This document shows positions 1-6,521 of a stretch of 11,460 nucleotides of DNA, piece after piece. Below the pieces are notes generated by a model, which had not been told where the DNA came from, did no database searches, and worked only from the letters and a program-made list of their open reading frames with translations. The position numbers and the translations under genes were made by a program. How positions within the stretch are numbered: the first letter of the stretch is position 1; every line of letters starts with the position of its first letter. The stretch comes from Gemmatimonas sp. (GTDB lineage Bacteria > Gemmatimonadota > Gemmatimonadetes > Gemmatimonadales > Gemmatimonadaceae): positions 1 to 11,460 of the forward strand of contig NZ_JANPLK010000054.1 in NCBI RefSeq assembly GCF_031426495.1. The letters run 5' to 3'.

Positions 1-1758
1 GTGCTCGACTCGGCGTTACGCACGATCGCGTCGGCGCGCACGGCGTATCGCGCGGATGATCCGTCGCCGATCGTGGCGCCGCTGGCCCAGGCGCTGCGGC
101 AGCTGCGCACGGTGCGCAGCGCGAGCGGGAGTGGCCCCGGCATTCTGATTGCGGGTCGTCCCGGTGCGCCATCGAGCTTGTCGCGCCGCGCCCCCGGTGA
201 AGCGCCGCCGGCGTTGTGGGATGCGCTGGTCACGACAATCGATCGCGCTGAGCACGCGCTGGTGTTGGCGGCCGGTGTGGCGGTGGAAGCCACTGCCACA
301 CGCGCCACGTTCCCGGTGCGCGAGCCGGTCAAGGTTGCGGTGAATGATTCACTGCCGGTCACGATCACGGTCTTCAATCGCGGACATGCCGCGGTGCAGC
401 TGGTGAACGCGTCGGTGGCGGGCCTCGGGCTGCGCCCCGGTGAAGCTGGCGACGTGTCGATCGGTCCTGATAGTGCGGCGGTGCTGAACCGCTGGGCGGT
501 GGCGTTTCAACCGAACTCACCGTGGTGGCGCGCGTTCGGTCGGAAACAGCAGGATTGGTTTCAAGCGCCGATCGACGCCCGCACCGAATCGCAGCAACAG
601 GAGCAGCGCGCCACGATGGTGCAGGCGCGACTCATGATCGCCGGTGAGAACGTGATCGTGCATGAGCCGGTGGTGTATCGCTTCGCCGATCCGATCAAGG
701 GCGATCAGCAAGTTCCCGTGTCGGCAGTTCCCGGCATCACGGTGAATCTCAGTAACTCCATGGAGTACATTCGCGCCGGTGTTCCGGTGGAGCGCTACGT
801 GCCGGTGCGCATTCAGTCATCCTACCCGCACGACACCAAAGTGCAGGTCACGCTTGAGCTGCCAGAAGGTCTGAAGGCCGACTCGGTGGAGCGGGTGCGC
901 ACGCTGGGTCCTGATGGGGTCACCATTCTCACCTTCCGCGTGCGCGGTATGGTGAAGGAAGGTCGTCTTGAATTGGTGGCGCTGGCGCTTCACGACGGTG
1001 CCATGAGCACCAACAGCGTGTACAACATTCAGTACGACCACATCACACCAATGCGCTTGTACGGTGGCAGCGGCATGTACCTGTCGGCCGTAAACGTGAA
1101 GCTCCCGCCGCGTGCCCGCGTGGGTTACGTGAAAGGTGTCGGTGATACCGGCCTCGAGGCGCTCGAGCAGCTCGACATCGCGGTGGAGAAAATCGAGCCG
1201 TCGATGCTGACCAGCACCGACCTGTCGCGCTTCACGAGCATCGTGGTCGGACCGCGCGCGTACGAAGCGAGCGACGTGCTGGTGCGCAACAACGCGCGTC
1301 TGCTCGACTACGCGAACAAGGGCGGCACGCTCGTCGTGCAGTACGGCGCCCAGGATATGAACCGCTTTCCGGGTGTGGTGCCGTATCCGATGCAGTGGGG
1401 CCGTCCGGCCGCACGCGTGACGATGGAGCAGGCGCCGGTCACGGTACTGCAGCCCACGAATCCGCTGCTGGTGGGTCCGAATCGTATCGGTGCCGCCGAC
1501 TGGGCCGACTGGGCGCAGGAGCGCGCGACGTATATGCCCAGCACATTCGACAAGCGCTACACGCCGCTCCTGGCGATGAACGACCCGAATGAACCGGTGC
1601 AGCAGGGAGGCTTGCTCGTGGCTCCGCTGGGCAAGGGGCGCTTCGTGTACGTCACGCTGGCGCTGTTCCGGCAGTTGCCGAACGGCGTGCCGGGCGCGGC
1701 GCGGATACTGGCCAATCTGATCAATGGACAGCCGACGGTGCAGCCGCCAAAAATGTAG
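1..1758 (+). CDS. C-terminal part of a probable PIG-L (LmbE-like) family deacetylase, 5' end outside window
   Basis: This is an open frame from the first base to TAG at 1756-1758, 585 codons in the window. The first codon, GTG, is probably an internal valine: the protein starts in mid-helix with no signal peptide or ribosome site. Window residues about 105-200 resemble the NEW3/CARDB-type beta-sandwich domains attached to glycan enzymes (VTITVFNRG, then a strand-rich stretch). A second beta-rich stretch follows at about 235-345. Residues about 370-575 look like a Rossmann/GATase-like domain (VGYVKGVGDTGLEALEQLDI, GGTLVVQYG, PLGKGRFVYVTLALFRQLPN). From memory, this order follows an N-terminal PIG-L N-acetylsugar deacetylase domain in large secreted proteins of Gemmatimonadota and Bacteroidota. 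The zinc site of that domain is not visible here, so enzymatic function is inferred from architecture alone. An orphan accessory protein is the alternative. The gene converges on the symporter at 1892. Confidence 0.62.
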   Translation: MLDSALRTIASARTAYRADDPSPIVAPLAQALRQLRTVRSASGSGPGILIAGRPGAPSSLSRRAPGEAPPALWDALVTTIDRAEHALVLAAGVAVEATATRATFPVREPVKVAVNDSLPVTITVFNRGHAAVQLVNASVAGLGLRPGEAGDVSIGPDSAAVLNRWAVAFQPNSPWWRAFGRKQQDWFQAPIDARTESQQQEQRATMVQARLMIAGENVIVHEPVVYRFADPIKGDQQVPVSAVPGITVNLSNSMEYIRAGVPVERYVPVRIQSSYPHDTKVQVTLELPEGLKADSVERVRTLGPDGVTILTFRVRGMVKEGRLELVALALHDGAMSTNSVYNIQYDHITPMRLYGGSGMYLSAVNVKLPPRARVGYVKGVGDTGLEALEQLDIAVEKIEPSMLTSTDLSRFTSIVVGPRAYEASDVLVRNNARLLDYANKGGTLVVQYGAQDMNRFPGVVPYPMQWGRPAARVTMEQAPVTVLQPTNPLLVGPNRIGAADWADWAQERATYMPSTFDKRYTPLLAMNDPNEPVQQGGLLVAPLGKGRFVYVTLALFRQLPNGVPGAARILANLINGQPTVQPPKM

Positions 1759-1792
1759 CGATAAGGGCATTCGCCACTCTGAGCGTTTTACT

Positions 1793-1836
1793 CCCTAGGT
1801 AGCAGGAAGGAGGGTATCAGGAGAGAGGAAGCAGGT
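1793..1836 (+). repeat. 44-bp purine-rich repeat, copy 1 (left arm of inverted pair)
   Basis: This copy runs from CCCTAGGTAGCAGG to the terminal GCAGGT and is strongly purine-rich on the + strand, with AGGAAGGAGGGTATCAGG in the middle. It differs from copy 2 (reverse-complemented) at 2 of 44 positions and from copy 3 at 7 of 44. It starts 34 bases after the stop of the upstream + gene, with the purine strand in sense orientation to that gene. Its left flank, ACT before CCCTAG, is shared with copy 3. Confidence 0.9.
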
Positions 1837-1853
1837 GAACGGCGCGCAGGTCA

Positions 1854-1897
1854 ACCTGCATCCTCTTTCCTGATACCCTCCTTCCTGCTACCTAGGG
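1854..1897 (-). repeat. 44-bp purine-rich repeat, copy 2 (right arm of inverted pair)
   Basis: On the minus strand it reads CCCTAGGTAGCAGG through to GCAGGT. It differs from copy 1 at 2 of 44 positions and from copy 3 at 5 of 44. Its outer edge overlaps the 3' end of the symporter gene: the proline codon CCC and the stop codon TAG of that gene are the first six bases of the repeat. The purine-rich strand is therefore again in sense orientation to the gene it follows. Confidence 0.9.
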
Positions 1898-3577
1898 TGT
1901 TTGCAGTTTCGTCGTCGGCCCGAAACTCAGCACTGACCCCACCACCACCACCACCACCGCCCCGATCACGTTGTGCCACAGAAAGCTCACACTGGGCACA
2001 CCGAATGACACCGCGGCTACGGCACCCATGCCGCTGAGCAGACCGACGAATGCACCGAACGCGCGCGTGCGCGGAATCATGGCCAGAATGAACACGCCCA
2101 GAATCGAGCCGTAGAAGAACGAGCCGAAACGGTTCACGACTTCGATCAGTGAGCCGAGGTTGGCGGCGTACACCGCCACCACGCAGGCGAACACGCCCCA
2201 CAGCGCCGTGGCGGCCTTGGAGACGAACAGGAAGTGTGCGTCGCTGCCTTCCTTCCGGAACCAACGCTGGTAAAAGTCCACTACGCTCGCCGTAGAGAGC
2301 GAATTCAGCTCGGCGGCAATGCTCGACATGGCGGCCGCCAGCACGGCGGCGAGGAAGATGCCGGCGAAGCCCAGCGGCAGATGGTCGAGCACGAAGCGCG
2401 GAATGATGTAGTTCACGTCGCGCGACGCTTCACCGGTCACTCGGCCGGCGGCGGCCAGCGCGTCCTTGCGCACCACGTTCACCGAAGAGTCGGCGCTGCG
2501 GAAGGCGAGCAGCGCACCGGTGGTGGCCGCCTCCGCGCCATTGTCGATATCGGTTGACGCTTCGCGCGCGGCGGCCGCACGCTGGGTGATCGCGGTCGTG
2601 TAGCGCGCCTCGAGGGCGGCGAACGTGGCCGGCTCTTTCTGTTGCACCTGCGCGCTGTGCTGCGGATTGAACAGCATCGGCGGTGGCGTGAACGTGTAGA
2701 ACAGGAACACGAGCACACCGATGAACAGGATTAGCGCCTGCAGCGGAATCTTCCAGTAAGCGCTCATCAGCAGCGAGCTGCGGGCCTGATCGACCGACTT
2801 GGCCGCCAGATAGCGCTGCACCTGACTCTGGTCGGTGCCGAAGTACGACAGCATGAGGAACGTGCCGCCGAGGATGCCCGACCAGAAGGTGTACGTCTCC
2901 GACAGGTTGAACGAGAAATCGAATACGCGCAGTCGACCGGTAGCGCCGGCGATCTCGAGCGCGTTGTCGAGTGGAACGGGCATGCGCATGATGAGCACGA
3001 CGACGATCGCGATCAGGGCACCTACGATCACGAACATCTGCTTCACGTCGGCCCAGGTCACCGCCTGCACGCCGCCGAGTACGGTATAGATAACCGTGGG
3101 AATGCCAATCAAGGCCACGCACCAGGTGATGTCCCAGCCGAAAATGGCCGACAGCACCACGCTGGGGGCGGCGATGATGGTGCCGCAGGACATGCCGCGC
3201 GAGAGCAGGAAGAGGAAGCTCGTCAGCGAGCGCGTCTTGGCGTCGAAGCGCTTCTCGAGGAACTCATACGCCGTGTAGACCTTGGCGCCGTGGAGGAACG
3301 GTACGATCGTGACCCCGAGGATCACCATCGCGATCGGCAGCCCGAAGTAGAACTGCACGAAGCGCAGGCCATCGGTGGCGCCCTGGCCGGTGGTCCCGAT
3401 CAGGGTGACGGCCGAGAGCTGCGTAGCCATGACCGAGAGTCCGACCGCCCACCACGGCAGACTGCGGTTGGCCAGAAAGTAGCCTTCGATGTTCGTGGTG
3501 CCGCGCGTTCGCCGCAGGCCGTCGAAGACCACGACCACGAGATACACCGCCACGATGGCCCAATTGATCCAATGCAT
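1892..3577 (-). CDS. Sodium:solute symporter, SSS family (TC 2.A.21)
   Basis: This 561-residue protein is predicted to carry a small solute into the cell with Na+. About 13 hydrophobic segments run from residue 6 to 553. Family hallmarks are VMATQLSAVTLIGTTGQGAT at about 49-68, the VTWADVKQMFVIVGA helix near 173-187, the FGTDQSQVQRYLAAKS loop at about 246-261, and AAAMSSIAAELNSLSTA at about 414-430, whose serines S418/S419 match the Na2 site region. A hydrophilic, alanine-rich insert of about 95 residues (about 298-395) interrupts the membrane core. The final helix contains a V6 run encoded by a GTG trinucleotide repeat (ACC x6 at 1941-1958 on +). The start ATG at 3577 has no clear Shine-Dalgarno and lies 6 bases after the stop of a tiny upstream gene, which suggests translational coupling. 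The C-terminal proline and stop lie within repeat copy 2. The substrate cannot be read from the sequence; the core resembles the NIS-like branch. Confidence 0.93.
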   Translation of the reverse strand: MHWINWAIVAVYLVVVVFDGLRRTRGTTNIEGYFLANRSLPWWAVGLSVMATQLSAVTLIGTTGQGATDGLRFVQFYFGLPIAMVILGVTIVPFLHGAKVYTAYEFLEKRFDAKTRSLTSFLFLLSRGMSCGTIIAAPSVVLSAIFGWDITWCVALIGIPTVIYTVLGGVQAVTWADVKQMFVIVGALIAIVVVLIMRMPVPLDNALEIAGATGRLRVFDFSFNLSETYTFWSGILGGTFLMLSYFGTDQSQVQRYLAAKSVDQARSSLLMSAYWKIPLQALILFIGVLVFLFYTFTPPPMLFNPQHSAQVQQKEPATFAALEARYTTAITQRAAAAREASTDIDNGAEAATTGALLAFRSADSSVNVVRKDALAAAGRVTGEASRDVNYIIPRFVLDHLPLGFAGIFLAAVLAAAMSSIAAELNSLSTASVVDFYQRWFRKEGSDAHFLFVSKAATALWGVFACVVAVYAANLGSLIEVVNRFGSFFYGSILGVFILAMIPRTRAFGAFVGLLSGMGAVAAVSFGVPSVSFLWHNVIGAVVVVVVGSVLSFGPTTKLQTP

Positions 3578-3583
3578 GAGGGC

Positions 3584-3691
3584 CTAGAGCGGCAGCAGGG
3601 TGTATCGCGACTGCAGCAGCCACAGCAGCGCCAGGGTGACGGCCTGAATGAGCAGGACCCGCCAGAGTGTGGTGCGAAACGGGGTAGACAT
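3584..3691 (-). CDS. Predicted 35-residue single-span membrane protein upstream of the symporter
   Basis: A short frame runs from ATG at 3691 to TAG at 3584-3586 on the minus strand and encodes 35 residues. It has a short polar N-terminus (MSTPFRTTLWR), one hydrophobic helix (about 11-26, VLLIQAVTLALLWLLQ) and a short tail ending in RYTLLPL. The stop is 6 bases before the symporter start, so the two are almost certainly co-transcribed if this is a real gene. I do not recognise a named family. Small subunits accompany some SSS transporters (DUF4212-type proteins), but this one is much shorter than those, so no homology is claimed. There is no Shine-Dalgarno, yet a TAGCTT box sits 7 bases upstream, which fits a leaderless mRNA. 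A chance frame is possible at this size. The placed helix and tight spacing favour a gene or a translated leader. Confidence 0.5.
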   Translation of the reverse strand: MSTPFRTTLWRVLLIQAVTLALLWLLQSRYTLLPL

Positions 3692-3698
3692 GGAACCC

Positions 3699-3704
3699 AA
3701 GCTA
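3699..3704 (-). promoter_or_regulatory. Candidate -10 box of the small-ORF/symporter unit, possibly leaderless
   Basis: On the minus strand, TAGCTT (a TANNNT-type -10) is followed by seven bases and then the ATG of the small membrane-protein gene. The usual -10 to start-site distance would place transcription initiation at or next to that ATG, which explains the missing ribosome site. No good -35 hexamer was found 17 bases upstream. Confidence 0.3.
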
Positions 3705-3757
3705 CTGGCCGAACGGGGATCACGCTGCCCGGCCGCCCGGGAAACCGTGCGGTTCGT

Positions 3758-3787
3758 TTGACGGGTGGGACCAGTCGTCGCTACTCT
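3758..3787 (+). promoter_or_regulatory. Candidate sigma70-type promoter for the kinase/ANTAR operon
   Basis: TTGACG at 3758-3763 matches the -35 consensus at 5 of 6 positions. After an 18-base spacer comes TACTCT at 3782-3787, a weak -10 that keeps only the T, A and final T. Transcription would begin near 3794 and give a leader of about 90 bases before the kinase ATG. The leader contains a perfect 10-bp palindrome, ACGACGTCGT, at 3843-3852, which could be an operator or chance. The 195-bp region between the divergent genes (3692-3886) shows nothing else I can support. Confidence 0.35.
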
Positions 3788-3886
3788 TGTCAGAGCAGGA
3801 TGCTCGGGAATCCAGAGTGTGAGTGTACCCCGATACGCGACAACGACGTCGTGCGTGGGTCGCGGCGACATGCGAGCGGCGAGAGA

Positions 3887-5914
3887 ATGGCTGACCCGAG
3901 TCTGATTGACCAGGCGAGATCCCCCGTAGGCACCGCGCCCGATCCGGTGCGGGCCACGGCATTGCTGGAGGCCTTGCCGGCGGCGGCGGCGCTGTTCCGG
4001 CGTACGGGGATGCTGTACGCGGTCAACACACTTGGGCGTGAGTGGTTCGTGGTCGACAACCGCGCGCCGCTGGCCTCGCAATCATGGAGTGTCGTACTGC
4101 TGCCACTCGGGTCGTCCGGTTCCGCGCTGCTGGAGCGCGTTGCTTCGGGTGAGTCGCCCACTACGCAGCAGGTGCCACTCGGTCGCGACGGTCGGGTCGC
4201 CGATCTGCGCGCCGTGGCGTTCGACGACGAGTTGTTGCTGCTCACGGCGACGGTTACGGCGGCGGGCGACGAGCAACGCACGATGTCGGCGCGGGTGGAT
4301 CGGGAGCTGTCGGCGCTGATGATGCTTACGCCGTCCTCGGTACGGATCACCGACGTGGCGGGGCGCATTGTGCAATCGAACGGTGCGGCGGATCTCGAGC
4401 ATGCCGCGCATAGTCCCGCCACCGTGCGCGAGCTGTGGGAGCTCGATGCGCCGCACGACGTCGCGAACAATCGTCCGCTGTCCTTTCTCGATGCACCAGC
4501 CATGCGCGCGCTGGCGGGCAACCTGGTGCGGCAACAGCGGCTCGAAGTGCGTCGGTTGGGCGCGCAGCGGGTGATCGAGTCGAGTGCGGCCCCCATCCGA
4601 AATGGGCAGCTCGAGGTGACGGGCGTGGTCCTGCTCGATCGTGACGTCACCGAGCACGATCGGCTCGAGCGCCAGTTGCATGAGCGTCAGGGACGTGAAG
4701 CGGAACTGCAGCACCAAGTCACGCACGAGCGTGAGCATCTCGAACGATTGGTCGAGGAGCGGTCGCGGGCGCTGATCGCGTCGCAGGAAGATCGCCTGCG
4801 CGATCGTCGTCTCACGGCAGTCGGGCAGTTGGCGGCCGGCGTCATGCACGATGTGAACAACGCCCTCAATCCGATCATGGCGGCGGCGTATTTGCTGCGC
4901 CACTACGCCGAGTCGCCCGATGCTGTGCGCGACTACGCCGATCGCATTCAGAAGGCGGCCGAGATCGGGGCCGCGACCGCGTCGCGTGTTGGGCGCTTCA
5001 TTCGTCAGGAGCCGGTACACGCCGGTGGCGACGAGGCGCTCGACCTCTCGGCCATGGTCGAGGAAGTGCTCGATCTGACGCAACCAATGCGTCTGCGTCG
5101 GTCCAGTGACGCCGGTGAAGTCGTGATCGTGCGACAGTGTGCGCCCACGGTCAGCACGCGTGGGCTTCCTGGCGAAATCCGTGAAGCGCTGCTCAATCTC
5201 GTGCAGAACGCGGTCGACGCGATGCCGACTGGCGGGACGCTGACCGTGCGCACGTTTGAAGAGGGGGCGGATGCCTGTCTCGCGATCCGCGACACGGGAG
5301 TCGGCATGAGCGCCGATGTGCGCGAACGGGCCTTCGAGCCGTTCTTTACCACCAAAGGCGCGAAAGGCTCAGGACTGGGGTTGGCAGAGGTGTACGGCAT
5401 CGCCCGCCGACATCGGGGCACGGCGACCATTTCGTCGGTGCCGGGGCGCGGCACCGAAGTGACCCTGCGACTGCCGCGCGCCGTGGGCATCGAGACGGCC
5501 GATGCGATCCCGGACGCCGCGTTATTGCCGGTCATTCCGCACCATATCCTCGTAGTCGAAGACCACGACGACGGTCGTGAGTTCCTGCGGCGCATCCTCA
5601 TGGCCGACGGGCATCATGTGGATGCCGTAGCAACTTGTGCCGAAGCGCGAGAAAAACTCGCGTCCGGCGCTGAAATCCCGTACGATCTCATGCTGACGGA
5701 TGTCGGACTGCCCGACGGGAGCGGTTGGGACCTTGTGCGGTATGCGCGTCGCAAGGTGCCCGACGTCCGCGTCGGGGTCATTACCGGCTGGGAACCCATT
5801 GCTGATACCGGCGAGTCGCATGGCGCGGAATTCATTCTCCGCAAACCGTTGCGCGCGGCCGAATTGCAGGCTCACATTGCGGGACGCTCTGCTCCCGCTT
5901 CTACAACCGAGTAA
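3887..5914 (+). CDS. Hybrid sensor histidine kinase: PAS-like sensors, HisKA, HATPase, C-terminal receiver
   Basis: This 675-residue protein is a cytoplasmic sensor that should autophosphorylate on histidine and pass phosphate to a receiver. No membrane segment is visible. Residues about 20-115 and 137-250 look like two PAS-type sensor domains (the second ends VVLLDRDVTEHDRLERQ). A charged coiled coil spans about 253-309. The H-box is AAGVMHDVNNALNPI with H321. The N-box is LVQNAVDAMP with N441, the G1 box is DTGVGM from D469, the F-box FEPFFTTK from 483 and the G2 box GSGLGL from 494. The receiver (about 553-670) has E558/D559, phospho-acceptor D605, T633 and K653, all the residues needed. 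The open frame extends far upstream, but the ATG at 3887 is chosen because upstream residues lie antisense to the symporter and look non-coding. A GTG at 3851 is the alternative. The stop is 4 bases before the ANTAR regulator, its likely partner. The receiver may act as a phosphate sink or an alternative output. Confidence 0.92.
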   Translation: MADPSLIDQARSPVGTAPDPVRATALLEALPAAAALFRRTGMLYAVNTLGREWFVVDNRAPLASQSWSVVLLPLGSSGSALLERVASGESPTTQQVPLGRDGRVADLRAVAFDDELLLLTATVTAAGDEQRTMSARVDRELSALMMLTPSSVRITDVAGRIVQSNGAADLEHAAHSPATVRELWELDAPHDVANNRPLSFLDAPAMRALAGNLVRQQRLEVRRLGAQRVIESSAAPIRNGQLEVTGVVLLDRDVTEHDRLERQLHERQGREAELQHQVTHEREHLERLVEERSRALIASQEDRLRDRRLTAVGQLAAGVMHDVNNALNPIMAAAYLLRHYAESPDAVRDYADRIQKAAEIGAATASRVGRFIRQEPVHAGGDEALDLSAMVEEVLDLTQPMRLRRSSDAGEVVIVRQCAPTVSTRGLPGEIREALLNLVQNAVDAMPTGGTLTVRTFEEGADACLAIRDTGVGMSADVRERAFEPFFTTKGAKGSGLGLAEVYGIARRHRGTATISSVPGRGTEVTLRLPRAVGIETADAIPDAALLPVIPHHILVVEDHDDGREFLRRILMADGHHVDAVATCAEAREKLASGAEIPYDLMLTDVGLPDGSGWDLVRYARRKVPDVRVGVITGWEPIADTGESHGAEFILRKPLRAAELQAHIAGRSAPASTTE

Positions 5915-5918
5915 GAAT

Positions 5919-6521
5919 ATGTCGGAACTGCCGTCGACCATTCGCGTGCTGGTGGCCGAAGACAACGCCCTCGAGCGGTCTACCCTCGTCGACCTCCTCG
6001 GCGCGCTTGGCCACATGGTGGTCGCTGAAGTCGAAAGCGGAACGGAGGCGATCGAGAAGGCGCAGCAGTTCACGCCTGATGCGGTGTTGCTCGACATGCA
6101 CATGCCGGGCGCCAGCGGCGTGCAGGCGGCCGAAGAAATTGCGGCAGCCTTGCCCGGTACGGCGGTGGTGCTCATCACGGGCGATCTGTCGCTCACGCTC
6201 AGCACGGCTGACGTGTTGCGCAGCACGGCCGTGGCGTTGTTGCCCAAGCCGACGCCGCCGACCACGCTCGACGCCACGCTGCGCATGGCCGTGACGCGCG
6301 CCCGCGAGCTGCTCGCCGCCCGCCGGGAAGCCGCCGAGGCCAAGGAACAGCTCGAGAACCGCAAGCTCATCGAACGCGCCAAGGGCATTCTCATGCGTCG
6401 CACCGGCAGCAGCGAACAGGAAGCCTACCGCATCATGCAGCGCTCGAGCCAGGATCGCAGCGTGCGCATGGTCGATATCGCGCGCGCTGTCATCGAGAGC
6501 GAACCTGGCATGAAGGTGTAG
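5919..6521 (+). CDS. REC-ANTAR response regulator (RNA-binding antiterminator)
   Basis: This 200-residue protein has a receiver followed by an ANTAR RNA-binding domain. The receiver (about 8-122) has E14/D15, phospho-acceptor D59 in AVLLDMHMPG, T87 and K110. A helical linker (about 125-147) leads to ANTAR (about 140-195), which has the family pattern LIERAKGILMRRTGSSEQEAYRIM and a closing DIARAVIES. Known family members (AmiR, NasR, EutV) dimerise on phosphorylation and bind paired hexaloop hairpins in leader RNAs, blocking terminator formation. The frame is open farther upstream, but ATG 5919 is chosen because it gives a normal receiver start and sits 4 bases after the kinase stop. That spacing and the operon order make the kinase its probable phosphodonor. 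The TAG stop at 6519-6521 directly abuts the stop of the convergent peptidase. Its RNA targets are not evident in the window. Confidence 0.93.
   Translation: MSELPSTIRVLVAEDNALERSTLVDLLGALGHMVVAEVESGTEAIEKAQQFTPDAVLLDMHMPGASGVQAAEEIAAALPGTAVVLITGDLSLTLSTADVLRSTAVALLPKPTPPTTLDATLRMAVTRARELLAARREAAEAKEQLENRKLIERAKGILMRRTGSSEQEAYRIMQRSSQDRSVRMVDIARAVIESEPGMKV

Larger units (their letters stand above)
1793..1897. terminator. Long hairpin between convergent genes, probable bidirectional transcription barrier
   Basis: Two 44-bp arms (1793-1836 and 1854-1897) pair at 42 of 44 positions around a 17-base loop. In RNA from either strand they would form one very long stem. The hairpin lies exactly between the stop of the + gene at 1758 and the stop of the minus-strand symporter at 1892-1894. 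Termination by the hairpin is inferred from this position. Neither side is followed by a convincing U-tract (only GTGTTTGCAGTTTC on +), so it is not a textbook intrinsic terminator and may instead stabilise mRNA 3' ends. A smaller competing stem, GCAGG-TCAA-CCTGC at 1846-1859, uses part of the right arm. Confidence 0.6.

Noticed and set aside
817..1770. 317-codon minus-strand frame opposite the PIG-L-type protein
   Set aside because: His/Arg-rich composition, no motif, and it overlaps a conserved-looking sense protein. Read as a GC-bias shadow.
1793..1897. CRISPR-like repeat
   Set aside because: Only two arms in inverted orientation with a single 17-base loop. There is no direct-repeat array, no series of spacers and no cas gene.
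1938..1958. Trinucleotide repeat (ACC x6 on +) as a phase-variation switch
   Set aside because: Changes in unit number keep the symporter frame and only add or remove valines in a membrane helix, so on/off switching is not possible.
3793..3805. GAGCA-GGA-TGCTC hairpin near the kinase start site as an ANTAR target
   Set aside because: The loop is 3 to 5 bases rather than a hexaloop, and no second spaced hairpin was found.
3290..3886. Upstream extension of the kinase frame, adding about 199 residues
   Set aside because: It is antisense to the well-supported symporter and small membrane gene, reads as charged low-complexity sequence with no domain, and would bypass the divergent promoter region. 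ATG 3887 gives a normal kinase.
4082..5083. 333-codon minus-strand frame inside the kinase gene
   Set aside because: Composition is that of a reverse-frame shadow, and the sense strand encodes intact PAS-like and HisKA regions.
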